Assembly (NCBI RefSeq): GCF_900445235.1 | Contig: NZ_UFSM01000001.1 | Span: forward strand, 2,743,501 to 2,807,500 | DNA: 64,000 bases | Origin: Aminobacter aminovorans | GTDB lineage: Bacteria > Pseudomonadota > Alphaproteobacteria > Rhizobiales > Rhizobiaceae | Direction of reading: 5' to 3' | Part shown: positions 31,999 through 41,382 of the stretch, one piece after another | How positions within the stretch are numbered: the first letter of the stretch is position 1 | Layout: every line of letters begins with the position of its first letter | Made by a program: the position numbers and the translations under genes | The notes under the pieces: generated by a model | Told to the model about the DNA's origin: nothing | What the model saw: only the letters and a program-made list of their open reading frames with translations | The model's database searches: none

Positions 31999-32811
31999 AT
32001 GAGCGACTTCATCGCCGCACTGCCGATGTATGACTGGCCCGAGATGCACGACGAGGTCGATGCGCAATGGGCAAGGCTGCGAACGGCGTTGCGTCAGCTT
32101 GGTCTGGACGCGCCGGAACGCCTTGTCAGGCGCAACGCCGATCTGCCGGCGGTTCCAGGTGGTATTCGCGACGCATCGGCTACGGTGATCGCGCCCGATC
32201 CGGCTACGCTGCCGCCCGAAGAATTCGACCTGCCGACGCTGTGGCGGCATCCCCAATTGCTATTCGGCCAGACCTGCTGGGGGCCGATGGAAAGCACGGG
32301 CCTTGCGGCTCAGGTCAAGGTGATCGGCCAGCCGAACTATGACGGCATCGAAGGCGGTCGTGGCGAACTCTATTCCAGCGCCATCGTCGTGCGGCGCGGA
32401 TCCGTGACCGCCGATCATGCGCATGCGCCTGATGGCGACGCGACGCTCATTCCGCTCGATCTGATCCGTGACAAGCGCCTTGCCTTCAACAGCCACGATT
32501 CGATGTCGGGATTCATCGGTATTTCGCGCGATCTTGCCGCCATGGGCGAGGGGTTGCGGATTTTTTCCGAACGGATCGAAAGCGGCGGCCATCGCGCATC
32601 GATCGTCTCGATTGCCGAAGGCCGGGCTGACGTGGCGACCATCGATTGTCGCAGCTGGGCGCTGGCGCAGCGCTTCGAGCCGGCTGCCCGGGACGTCGTG
32701 ATCATCGGCTGGACGGCAAAGCGCAAGGGTTTGCCCTACATCACCGGACTAAAGACGCCGCCCGTTTCGGTGACGTTGCTGAGCCTGGCGCTGAGCCAGG
32801 CCGCACTTTGA
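31999..32811 (+). CDS. PhnD-like phosphonate-type binding protein, no signal peptide
   Basis: This 270-residue protein matches the periplasmic-binding fold of phosphonate/phosphate (PhnD) proteins: ALPMYDWPEM, LFGQTCWGPM, IVVRRGSVTADHAHAP, RLAFNSHDSMSGFIGIS and GRADVATIDCRSWALAQRF. It lacks an N-terminal signal peptide, so it is probably cytoplasmic or uses another route. No transporter genes lie next to it. Ligand unknown. Confidence 0.75.
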   Translation: MSDFIAALPMYDWPEMHDEVDAQWARLRTALRQLGLDAPERLVRRNADLPAVPGGIRDASATVIAPDPATLPPEEFDLPTLWRHPQLLFGQTCWGPMESTGLAAQVKVIGQPNYDGIEGGRGELYSSAIVVRRGSVTADHAHAPDGDATLIPLDLIRDKRLAFNSHDSMSGFIGISRDLAAMGEGLRIFSERIESGGHRASIVSIAEGRADVATIDCRSWALAQRFEPAARDVVIIGWTAKRKGLPYITGLKTPPVSVTLLSLALSQAAL

Positions 32812-32871
32812 AACCCGCACTTTGACAGAGCGGGCGGCCTGAACCGCCCGCTCTGCCTCGCTCTTTCGGGC

Positions 32872-33900
32872 CTATTCGGACGGAACGCCCTTTTCCCATT
32901 TCGTCCAATCGCCTGTGACCGCATCTGCAAAGGCTGCGCCGACACGATAGGCGTTGGTGGCTGCAGGGCCAAAACCGCCCGACTTGGCGCTCAGCGAATC
33001 GATGGGGCTCATGCCGGCGGGTTCGCGATCGAAGTTTGATGCCGTGCGCAGCAAGGCGATGCGGTCGAAATCGAGCAGGCCGGCATCGGCGCCGCGCCGC
33101 AGCGCGGTCAGCGAGGCATTGTCCTCCATCTGGGTCGTGCAATAGTTGCCCTTGCCCTCGGTCAGCAACGATACCCAATCGCCCATGCTTTTGGCTGTCA
33201 TTGAGCCATGCCAGTAGGTGTCGGTGGACAGCGTGTCACAGATGCTGACCTCAGGGGCGGCGTTGCCGGGTGCAGTCGCATAGGCCACCCGATAGGCCTT
33301 CGCCTCGGGGCTGTCGGCAAGTTCCACGCTCCTGGTCAGGGCAAATGCCTTCTGCAGAAGCTGTTCGTTGAGCTGATAAACCTCGGTTGCCGATCCCCAG
33401 CTCGGCTTTTCGCCGGGGCGCTTGGCACCCAGCCCGACAACGCCATCAGGCCAGTCGGCGGGAATCTGGCGCGGATCGATTTCGTGGCGCAGGCCGGCAT
33501 CGACGGCATAACGCGCCCAATGTGCCGAACCCAGCGTGCCATCGCTGGGATCGACGCCGGCAATGCCGGCAATCACGATGTAGCTCTGCTTGAGGTCGAC
33601 AAGACCGCTGTAGACGAGCGCTGAAACCGAGCTGGCCGCGTTGGCATAACCCATCGCCGTCGTCATGACGCACAGGCCGGCGGCGTCACAGGCAAGTTCC
33701 GGATACTCCTTGGCGAAGCCCGGAATTGTCAGTCTGGTCTCCAGCTTGCGCCCCTCGAGCCATGGTTTTGCCTCGCCTCCGAACATCGTTATGACAAGCA
33801 CTTTGGGGGCCAGCGGCTGTGCCGACGCCGCTGATGCGTTCGAGGCGAGACCGCCGGCCAGGGCGAGGGCCGAAAGGCCAATCCGATAGAAGTGCGTCAT
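32872..33900 (-). CDS. Purine nucleoside permease (NUP) family protein
   Basis: This 342-residue protein has a Sec signal peptide (about residues 1-27) and a nucleoside-phosphorylase-like fold with YIVIAGIAGVDPSDGTLGSAHWARYAVDAGL and NYCTTQMEDNASLTALRRGADAGLLDFDRIALLRTASNFD. The NUP family was first described as a fungal nucleoside permease; bacterial exported members are uncharacterised. AT-rich sequence upstream could hold its promoter. Confidence 0.8.
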   Translation of the reverse strand: MTHFYRIGLSALALAGGLASNASAASAQPLAPKVLVITMFGGEAKPWLEGRKLETRLTIPGFAKEYPELACDAAGLCVMTTAMGYANAASSVSALVYSGLVDLKQSYIVIAGIAGVDPSDGTLGSAHWARYAVDAGLRHEIDPRQIPADWPDGVVGLGAKRPGEKPSWGSATEVYQLNEQLLQKAFALTRSVELADSPEAKAYRVAYATAPGNAAPEVSICDTLSTDTYWHGSMTAKSMGDWVSLLTEGKGNYCTTQMEDNASLTALRRGADAGLLDFDRIALLRTASNFDREPAGMSPIDSLSAKSGGFGPAATNAYRVGAAFADAVTGDWTKWEKGVPSE

Positions 33901-34127
33901 ATGCGATCCGATCTGACAAAGAAAAACGGCGCCGTTTCAGGCCCGTTTTCACTATCGGTGCAGTTTGCCGCGGAAGCCACTCGCCAACGCTCCTGTCCAC
34001 ATCAAATCCGGCAGGCCAGTGATCTTGCGCCATCGCAATAAAGTCGGCGGCGTGCGATTTCGACTGCCGATCAACTGTTCTTCGCCAATGGAAAATCTCG
34101 AACAGAAAGCCGGGGCTTGGGGCGCGC

Positions 34128-35474
34128 CTAGCCAAGCAGGCGCTTGTCGAGCGGGTAACTCGACAGTTGCTCGTATCCGCTTGCCGTAATCAGGATCTGC
34201 TCCTCGATCTTGACGCCCTCATGCCCGCCGAGGCGGCCGATATAGCTCTCGACGCAGACCACCATGCCGGGCTCGAGCACGCCGTCCGGCGTATCGGCCG
34301 TCCAGTCGGAGGCGTGGGGCAGGGTGGGATATTCGTCGGCTAGGCCCACGCCGTGAAACAGCACGCCATAACGCGCCGCGAAGCAGTCGGGCGGCGGCAC
34401 GGCCGCGCGTTCCACCAGGTCGCGGAAGCCGAGGCCGGGCCTGAGCAGCGCCGTATTGTGGGCGATCTGTTCGGCGGCAATCCTGTAGAGGTCGCACTGC
34501 GCGCTCGTGGGCGCGCCGTCGCCGCACAGCCAGGTGCGCGACAGATCGGCGCAGAAGCCGTAGGGCCCGATGAGGTCGGTGTCGAAGGCGACGAGATCGC
34601 CTGCCTCGACCACGCGCGACGAGCACTCCTGGAACCACGGATTGGTGCGTGGTCCCGATGCCAGGAGGCGTGTTTCGATCCATTCGCCGCCGCGGGCAAT
34701 GTTGCCGCGATGCAGTTCGGCCCAGAGTTCGTTCTCGGAGATGCCCGGCCGGAGCGCCGCTTCCATCTCGCCCATCGCCGCCTCGCAGGCGACGATCGAA
34801 CGACGCATGCAGAGGATTTCGTCAGGCGACTTGATCAGCCGGGCGTTCTCCATCACCGCCTCGCCATTGCCGACCGAAATGCCAAGCCGTGCCAGCGCGT
34901 CGACGCCCTCATGGTCGAGATGGTCGACGGCAATGCGCCTGATGCCGCCGCCGTGCTGGCGAACAACATCGGCGATGCCTTGCGCCCAGCGCTCGACCTT
35001 CATTTCCGTCAGTTCGCCGCTGTAGAGATACATCCACGACACTGCCGGGCGAACCTCGTCGACGACGCCGGAATGATCGGACAGGTGCTCGCAGGAAAAA
35101 TAGTCGAACAGCACCACCGGGCCGTCGGTCGCGACGAAACAGTGACGGGTCGGGTTGTGCGCCACCCACAACTGCATGTTGGTCGAGTCGGTGGCGTAGC
35201 GGATGTTGACGGGATCGTAGAGCAGGGCGCCGGCATAACCGCGCCGCGCGAGTTCGGTGCGGATGCGCTCCAGCCGGTATTTTCGCAGGGCCGGCATGTC
35301 GGGTGCCGCAATGCCGGCCGCCGCCCATTCGGCCTCGGCCTGCGCGCCATAACCTAGAACGTGGCTGTTGAGCCCAGCCGCCTTGGCGCGCGCCTGCGCG
35401 CGCAAATCCTCCACCGAGCCCGGCTCGAACGGCATGATCTTGCGGTGGCGGCCGAAATTGGTCCCTGTGTTCAT
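34128..35474 (-). CDS. dddP: DddP-type DMSP lyase (M24 peptidase fold)
   Basis: This 448-residue protein has the M24 'pita-bread' fold. Its residues line up with the published active site of Ruegeria lacuscaerulensis DddP as I remember it: Asp298, Asp300, Asp310, His374, Glu409 and Glu424 correspond to D295, D297, D307, H371, E406 and E421, and Asp380 to the catalytic D377, all with an offset of 3. DddP cleaves dimethylsulfoniopropionate to dimethyl sulfide and acrylate. YATDSTNMQLWVAHNPTRHC and GGEWIETRLLASGPRTNPW also suit this subfamily. It follows the flavoprotein and mttB paralogue on the same strand after a 249-base repeat-containing gap. Activity on a betaine other than DMSP remains possible. 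Confidence 0.75.
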   Translation of the reverse strand: MNTGTNFGRHRKIMPFEPGSVEDLRAQARAKAAGLNSHVLGYGAQAEAEWAAAGIAAPDMPALRKYRLERIRTELARRGYAGALLYDPVNIRYATDSTNMQLWVAHNPTRHCFVATDGPVVLFDYFSCEHLSDHSGVVDEVRPAVSWMYLYSGELTEMKVERWAQGIADVVRQHGGGIRRIAVDHLDHEGVDALARLGISVGNGEAVMENARLIKSPDEILCMRRSIVACEAAMGEMEAALRPGISENELWAELHRGNIARGGEWIETRLLASGPRTNPWFQECSSRVVEAGDLVAFDTDLIGPYGFCADLSRTWLCGDGAPTSAQCDLYRIAAEQIAHNTALLRPGLGFRDLVERAAVPPPDCFAARYGVLFHGVGLADEYPTLPHASDWTADTPDGVLEPGMVVCVESYIGRLGGHEGVKIEEQILITASGYEQLSSYPLDKRLLG

Positions 35475-35479
35475 GGCGT

Positions 35480-35720
35480 TTCGCTGAAGGGGCGACCCCC
35501 ACTCCGGTTTGCTGCGCAAACCACCTCTCCCCCGATCGACGCGAGAGAGGAAGGCCGGTGGCACAGCTCGCGCCTTTGCTCACCGTGGGTCCGCGCCAGG
35601 CCTCGTTCCGGTCCGCCGAGCATAACGTGTCGGCGTTTCTCGCCCCCAGGCAGGGGGAGAGGTGGCGCGCGGAGCGCGACGGCGTGGGGGTAGTTGCCGG
35701 TCATCGGGCGAAACGCTTCA
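35480..35720. repeat. Intergenic palindromic repeat region
   Basis: The gap between the dddP-like and flavoprotein genes has G/C-rich imperfect hairpins, including CTCGCCCCC...GGGGGAGAG (about 35639-35661) and CCTCTCCC near 35522. The composition resembles the element at 8139-8250 and rhizobial RIME-type repeats. Confidence 0.5.
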
Positions 35721-35723
35721 ACA

Positions 35724-38297
35724 CTACCCCCGCATCTTGTCGCCAGACGGATCGAAAGGCGGCTCGACATTGATGCGGGCGGGACGGCGGTGGCCGAGGA
35801 TCTCGATCTCGAACAGGCCTTCCGCCTCGTTTTCGGCAAGCGCTGCGGGCACATAGCCCTGGGCCATCGACCTGCGGACATAATGGGCATAGCCGCCCGA
35901 CGTCACCCAGCCGACCACACGCCAGTCGCCGTCGACGATGCCGCGCACGGCGGATGCGCCGGTGGCGGCGTCCGAACCGCGCACTTCCTTGCCGGTCTCA
36001 TCGAAGCGTGGCGCGCCATAGCCGTGCGGCTTTTCGATCGTGCCGAAATCCTTGGCGCCGACCTTGGCCCAGATCGGCTCGTCGCCCATCACGTCGGCGT
36101 CCTGCGCGTCGACATAGAAGGAGACACGGCGCAGCTTTGGCCCCTCGGCGTGCTCCCTGGCGGCTGCCTCGCGGCCGATGAAGTCGTTCTTTTCGAGCTT
36201 GATGAAGCGCTCCATCGAACCCTCGAACGGCCCATAGATCGGGCGAAGCTCGCGGAACCAGGTCGGGAAGTTCTTTTCGAGGCGCATCGACAAAAGCGCC
36301 CGCATGCCGAAATCGACGATGCCGAACTCTTCGCCGGCGTCCTTGATCGCCTTGTAGACGAGGCGCTGGTAGGCGGGCGCCATCCAGATCTCGTAGCCGA
36401 GGTCGCCGGTATAGGTGATGCGGTTGACCATGCAGGGCGCACCGCCGACGGCCATCTCGCGAAAATCCATGAAGCGGAAGGCCTTGCTGGAGACGTCCTC
36501 GTCGACCAGCTTGGCCAGCAGCGCCTGCGACTTCGGGCCTGCAATCGACAGGCCGACGAGCGTTTGGTCGAAGCGGTGGATGCGCACCGATCCGTCCTTG
36601 GGCAGGTGCTGTTCAAACCAGCGCATGTGATACTTCTGCGCCGCCGACGAGCCCCAGATCATGAATTTGTCGTCGCCGGACTTGGCAATCGTGAAGTCGC
36701 CGATCAGCCGGCCGAACTCGTTCAGCATCGGCGTCAGCACGATGCGGCCCTTCTTCGGCATGCGGTTGGTCATCAGCCGGTTGAGGAAATCCTCCGATGC
36801 CGGACCCGACACTTCGTACTTGGCGAAATTGGCGATCTCGGTCACGCCGACGCGGTCGCGGGTCGCACGAACCTCATTGCCGATATGCTCGAAATCGTTG
36901 GAGCGGTGGAAGGAGACGATATCCTTGGGCTCGGTTCCCTGAGGCGCGAACCACAGCGGTGTTTCCAGACCCCAGCTGTCGCCCATGGCGGCGTTGTTGG
37001 TGACCATGGTGTCGTAGAGCGGGGTGGTCTGGGCCGGCCTGGCGGCGGGCAGTTCTTCATTCGGAAAACGGATCGAGAAGCGGCGCGAGTAGTTTTCGCG
37101 CACCTTGGCGTTGGTGTAGCGCAGGCTGGCCCATTCGCCCCAGCGCGCGACATCCATGCCCCAGACGTCGAAGCCCGGGTCGCCGTTGACCATCCAGTTC
37201 GACAGAGCGAGGCCGACACCGCCGCCCTGGCTGAAGCCGGCCATGACGCCGCAGGCGACCCAGAAATTGGTCAGGCCCTGGACCGGGCCAACCAGCGGGT
37301 TTCCGTCGGGCGCGAAGGTGAAGGGTCCGTTGATGACCTGCTTGATGCCGGCATTGGCGATGCCGGGGAAATGCTGGAAGCCGATTTCCAGCGACGGCGC
37401 GATGCGGTCGAGGTCGGGCGCGAGCAGTTCATGTCCGAAATCCCACGGCGTATTAACAGGCGACCACGGCTTGCAGGCCTTCTCATAGGTGCCGAGCAGG
37501 ATGCCGTTGCGTTCCTGGCGCGTGTAGATCTCGCCCTTGAAATCGAGCACGCCGATCATTTCCCGGCCGGTTTCCTTGTTGAAGGCCTCGACCTCCGGCA
37601 TCGGCTCGGTCAACAGGTACATGTGCTCCATGGCCAGCACCGGCAGCTCGACGCCGACCATACGGCCGACCTCGCGCGCCCACAGGCCACCGCAGTTGAC
37701 CACGTGCTCTGCCCTGACGGTGCCCTGCTCGGTAACAACGTTCCAGGTGCCGTCGGGGTCCTGCGTCAGTTCCTTGACCGGGTTGCGCAGCACGATCTCG
37801 GCGCCGAGCTTCTTCGCCGCCTTGGCGTAGGCGTGGGTTGTGCCTGACGGGTCGAGATGGCCTTCGACGGGATCCCACATCGCGCCGACGAAATGCTTTT
37901 CGTCCATCAGCGGGAACATCTTCTTGGCTTCGGACGGCGTGATGAGCTCGGTGTCCATGCCGAGATAACGGCCCTTGGCATGGGCCAGGCGCAGGAAATC
38001 CATGCGCTCGGGGCTGTCGGCGAGCATGACGCCGCCGGTGAGGTGCAGCGAGCAGGACTGGCCGGAAATCTCCTCCAACTCCTTGTAGAGCTGGACGGTG
38101 TAGGCCTGCAGCTTGGCCACGTTGGGGTCGCCGTTGAGCGTGTGGAAGCCGCCGGCGGCGTGCCAGGACGAGCCTGAGGTGAGCTCCGAGCGCTCGATCA
38201 GCATGATGTCGGTCCAGCCGGCGCGGGCGAGGTGATAGAGCACCGAGCAGCCCACAACGCCGCCGCCGATAACAACTGCTTTCACATGGGATTTCAT
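35724..38297 (-). CDS. Dimethylglycine/sarcosine dehydrogenase-like flavoprotein (FAD + GcvT domains)
   Basis: This 857-residue protein has an N-terminal FAD domain (GGGVVG, residues 11-16), a His46 in GSSWHAAGG where relatives attach FAD covalently, a middle oxidoreductase domain (to about 400), and a C-terminal GcvT/aminomethyltransferase-type domain. Such enzymes oxidise N-methyl groups of dimethylglycine or sarcosine and pass formaldehyde to tetrahydrofolate. It follows the second mttB by 45 bases, so it probably acts on the demethylated product of that enzyme. Exact substrate unproven. Confidence 0.85.
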   Translation of the reverse strand: MKSHVKAVVIGGGVVGCSVLYHLARAGWTDIMLIERSELTSGSSWHAAGGFHTLNGDPNVAKLQAYTVQLYKELEEISGQSCSLHLTGGVMLADSPERMDFLRLAHAKGRYLGMDTELITPSEAKKMFPLMDEKHFVGAMWDPVEGHLDPSGTTHAYAKAAKKLGAEIVLRNPVKELTQDPDGTWNVVTEQGTVRAEHVVNCGGLWAREVGRMVGVELPVLAMEHMYLLTEPMPEVEAFNKETGREMIGVLDFKGEIYTRQERNGILLGTYEKACKPWSPVNTPWDFGHELLAPDLDRIAPSLEIGFQHFPGIANAGIKQVINGPFTFAPDGNPLVGPVQGLTNFWVACGVMAGFSQGGGVGLALSNWMVNGDPGFDVWGMDVARWGEWASLRYTNAKVRENYSRRFSIRFPNEELPAARPAQTTPLYDTMVTNNAAMGDSWGLETPLWFAPQGTEPKDIVSFHRSNDFEHIGNEVRATRDRVGVTEIANFAKYEVSGPASEDFLNRLMTNRMPKKGRIVLTPMLNEFGRLIGDFTIAKSGDDKFMIWGSSAAQKYHMRWFEQHLPKDGSVRIHRFDQTLVGLSIAGPKSQALLAKLVDEDVSSKAFRFMDFREMAVGGAPCMVNRITYTGDLGYEIWMAPAYQRLVYKAIKDAGEEFGIVDFGMRALLSMRLEKNFPTWFRELRPIYGPFEGSMERFIKLEKNDFIGREAAAREHAEGPKLRRVSFYVDAQDADVMGDEPIWAKVGAKDFGTIEKPHGYGAPRFDETGKEVRGSDAATGASAVRGIVDGDWRVVGWVTSGGYAHYVRRSMAQGYVPAALAENEAEGLFEIEILGHRRPARINVEPPFDPSGDKMRG

Positions 38298-38342
38298 AAG
38301 GTTATGTCCGAGTTGTAAGAAATAGAATCGGCTTGATGGCGA

Positions 38343-39920
38343 TCAGAAGTCGGTCGGGGCGCCGCCTTCGGCCTTGCGCTTGTCGACGAAGGCGTTGAGC
38401 TCTTCGCGGATGGCGGGGTCCATCCAGGGCTCCTCGTAGGAGGCGAGGCGCTCCTTCCAGACGCGATTGGCCTTTTCCACCGCCGTCGGGCTGCCGGCTT
38501 CGGCCCAGGTCTCGAAATTGCGCCAGTCGGAGATGATGGGCGAATAGAAGGCATTCTTGTAGCGCGACTGGGTGTGCGCGGTGCCGAAGAAGTGGCCGCC
38601 GGGGCCGACGTCGCGGATCGCATCGACGGCGAGCGCGTCTTCCGACAGGTCCAGCGGGGTCAGGAATTCGGCCACCATCTGCAGCATGTCGATGTCGAGG
38701 ATCATCTTCTCGTAGGAGCAGCGAAGGCCGCCCTCGAGCCAGCCGGCGCCGTGGAGCATGAAGTTGGCGCCGCCCTGGATCGCGCCCCACAAGGAGAAGA
38801 CGCTCTCATAGGCCGCCTGGGCGTCGACGGCATTGGCGGCGCAGACATTGGAGGTGCGGTAGGGGATGTTGTAGCGGCGGGCGAGCTGGCCGCCGACAAG
38901 CTGGGCCTTCATGTATTCGGGCGTGCCGAAAGCCGGCGCGCCCGACTTCATGTCGACGTTGGAGGTGAAGCCGCCATAGCCGACCGGAGCGCCCTTCCTG
39001 ACCATCTGGGTGAAGGCGAGGCCGGAGAGCGCCTCGGCATTCTGCTGCACCAGGGCGCCGGCGATGGTGACGGGCGCCATCGCACCTGACAGGGTGAAGG
39101 GGGTGACGATCACCACCTGGCCCATCGACGACATCTGGATGATGCCTTCCATCATCGGCACGTCGAGCTTCAGCGGCGAGTTAGTGTTGATGATGGTATA
39201 GACCGAGGGCTCCACCATCATCTGCTCGCGGGAGATGCCACGGGCGATGCGGGTGATCTCGATGCCGTCGACGTTGCGCTCCTTGCCGAGCGAATAGATG
39301 TGAAACACCTTGTCGGTCAAAGTCGCCAGATCGCGGATACATTCGAGATGGCGGATCGAGGGGTGGATGTCCACTGGTTCGACAGGATAGCCGCCAGTCG
39401 TCTGCAGGATGTTGTGCATCTGGGCGAGCTTGAGGAAGTTGCGGTAGTCGGCCTGGTTGCCCGGGCGACGGCCACGATCGAGATCGGAACAGTTGGGCGC
39501 CGACGCCATCTGCGAAATGACGAGATTGTTGCCGCCGAAGCGCACATTGTGGGCCGGATTGCGGGCATGCAGGGTGAACTCTGCCGGGGCATGCGAGATC
39601 AACTCGAGGATCATGTCGGAATCGAAGCGGACGCGCTCGGTGCCGTCGCGCACGTCGGCGCCATGGGCCTTCATGATGCGGCGTGCCTCGTCGTGCAGCA
39701 CGTCGACGCCGATGTCCTTGAGCACCCTTAATGAGGCGAGGTGGATGGACTCCAGCTCGTCGTCGGAGATCAGCTTGGTCGGTGCAAACGGGATCTTGAG
39801 CTGGCGGAAAGGCGGCTGCTCGAATGCCTGGGCGCCGCCGGCGCGCTTGCCGGCACGACCGCCGCGTCGAGCGCGGTCGGAGGCAGGAGCCTGTTCGGCT
39901 GTTTGCAGGGCCACGGTCAT
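38343..39920 (-). CDS. MttB-family methyltransferase without pyrrolysine (paralogue 2)
   Basis: This 525-residue protein is a second trimethylamine methyltransferase family member, clearly distinct from paralogue 1: FLKLAQMHNILQTTGGYPVEPVDIHPSIRHLECIRDL, TLSGAMAPVTIAGALVQQNAEAL, MLHGAGWLEGGLRCSYEKMILDIDML. No internal amber codon. GAGG lies just before the ATG at 39920, preferred over 39956. The N-terminus is an Arg/Gly-rich extension (RARRGGRAGKRAGGA, residues 16-30). It heads an operon with the dehydrogenase and dddP-like genes but has no corrinoid gene of its own nearby, so it may share the one at 14.6-15.3 kb. Confidence 0.85.
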   Translation of the reverse strand: MTVALQTAEQAPASDRARRGGRAGKRAGGAQAFEQPPFRQLKIPFAPTKLISDDELESIHLASLRVLKDIGVDVLHDEARRIMKAHGADVRDGTERVRFDSDMILELISHAPAEFTLHARNPAHNVRFGGNNLVISQMASAPNCSDLDRGRRPGNQADYRNFLKLAQMHNILQTTGGYPVEPVDIHPSIRHLECIRDLATLTDKVFHIYSLGKERNVDGIEITRIARGISREQMMVEPSVYTIINTNSPLKLDVPMMEGIIQMSSMGQVVIVTPFTLSGAMAPVTIAGALVQQNAEALSGLAFTQMVRKGAPVGYGGFTSNVDMKSGAPAFGTPEYMKAQLVGGQLARRYNIPYRTSNVCAANAVDAQAAYESVFSLWGAIQGGANFMLHGAGWLEGGLRCSYEKMILDIDMLQMVAEFLTPLDLSEDALAVDAIRDVGPGGHFFGTAHTQSRYKNAFYSPIISDWRNFETWAEAGSPTAVEKANRVWKERLASYEEPWMDPAIREELNAFVDKRKAEGGAPTDF

Positions 39921-40137
39921 GGAATCCTCACGGCAAGCTTCAGTGTCGGGAGGCATAATGGACCGGGGCAGTGCTGCTCATTGCGGAGGTGGCGACAAGT
40001 AGCGCGAGGGAAACGACATCGTCGACGGGTGCCGTGGGGACAGCGACCGATTGGGACTGGACCGACGTTCTCCGTCGTGGTGAGGCATCCGGCACAGGGC
40101 GCATCATCTATAGGATCGCCGTCATTCGATTCTCCTG

Positions 40138-41325
40138 GTGACTGCTTTGACCTCTCCCGCTTCCACGGCCGCCGAACCGCCTCTCAGGTGGGCACCGCTT
40201 GTCGGCGTCACCGCAGCACTTGCGATGTTTGGCGCAGCGCAAGGGCTGAGCTATCCGCTGTTTTCGCTGCTGATGCAAAAACAGGGCATGCCGCCGGCGA
40301 TGATCGGCCTGTCGGCGGCGATGATGCCACTGGGACTGATCGCCTCCGCCGCCTTCGTGCCTTGGGCCGTGCGCCTCGTCGGGGCGAGAAACCTGGCGGT
40401 CGGCTGCTCGATCGCGGCTGCCATTTGCTTCCTGCTCATCGGCTATCTCCAGGACTGGTTCGCCTGGTTCGTCCTGCGCTTCATGATCGGGGTGGTCATC
40501 AACCCGCTCTACATCCTCGGCGAGGTGTGGGCGCTGTCGATGGCGCCGCCATCGCGGCGCGGGCGCGTCATGGGCGTGTTCAACACGCTGATGGGGGTCG
40601 GTTATGCCAGCGGGCCGCTGGTGCTGACCTTCGTCGGCACCGCAGGCTGGACACCTTTCGTCATTGCAATCGTCGGCTTCCTCGCCTGTGCCACCGTCCT
40701 GCGCATCTTGTCGGACCTGTCGGGCTTCGAGGATGATGGCCAGTCCAAGGGGGGCGTGCTGGGCTTTGCGGCGCTTGCGCCGGCGCTGCTGTTTGCCGTG
40801 CTGGTTTCGGCGGCCAACCAGCAAAGCACCTATTCGCTGCTGCCGGTTTTCGGCGCCGGCCACGGGCTGCCCGAAGCAATGCTCGCCGCGATGCTGACGG
40901 CACTGTCGATGGGCAACATCCTGCTGCAAATTCCGCTTGGCCTGATGGCGGAACGGGTCGGCGGCCGGGCCATGATCCTGTTTTGCGCCGCGGCGACGGC
41001 CATCTGCGCCGTGCTTTTGCCGCTGTTGATCGAGACGAGGCTGATCTGGCCCGTGCTCGTGGTGATGGGGGCCGTGGGCTATGGCGTCTACACCATGGCA
41101 CTGGTCGAGCTCGGCAACCGCTTCAACGGCAGCGTGCTCGTCGCCGGCAACGCGGCCTTTGCACTGATGTGGGGCATGGGCGGCATTGTCGGGCCGCCAA
41201 GTTCGGGGCTGGTGATGCAGACTTTCGGCCCGATCGGGCTGCCGGCGGTGCTGGCGAGCCTGAATATCACCCTGCTGGCCTTCGCCTTCTATCGCGCTGC
41301 CGTCCGATGGCACAAAACGGATTAG
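40138..41325 (+). CDS. MFS transporter
   Basis: This 395-residue protein has about twelve hydrophobic segments and GLSYPLFSLLMQKQGMPPAMIGLSAAMMPLGLI, a pattern of the major facilitator superfamily. The start is a GTG with no clear ribosome-binding site, so it is uncertain. It is divergent from the mttB paralogue-2 gene with a 217-base shared region, so it might carry that pathway's substrate; this is only positional. Confidence 0.75.
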   Translation: MTALTSPASTAAEPPLRWAPLVGVTAALAMFGAAQGLSYPLFSLLMQKQGMPPAMIGLSAAMMPLGLIASAAFVPWAVRLVGARNLAVGCSIAAAICFLLIGYLQDWFAWFVLRFMIGVVINPLYILGEVWALSMAPPSRRGRVMGVFNTLMGVGYASGPLVLTFVGTAGWTPFVIAIVGFLACATVLRILSDLSGFEDDGQSKGGVLGFAALAPALLFAVLVSAANQQSTYSLLPVFGAGHGLPEAMLAAMLTALSMGNILLQIPLGLMAERVGGRAMILFCAAATAICAVLLPLLIETRLIWPVLVVMGAVGYGVYTMALVELGNRFNGSVLVAGNAAFALMWGMGGIVGPPSSGLVMQTFGPIGLPAVLASLNITLLAFAFYRAAVRWHKTD

Positions 41326-41382
41326 GGCGGGGCGGACTGGGGCGGGCTGCGCGACGAGGTGGCCCCGTCGCGCAGCAAAAGG

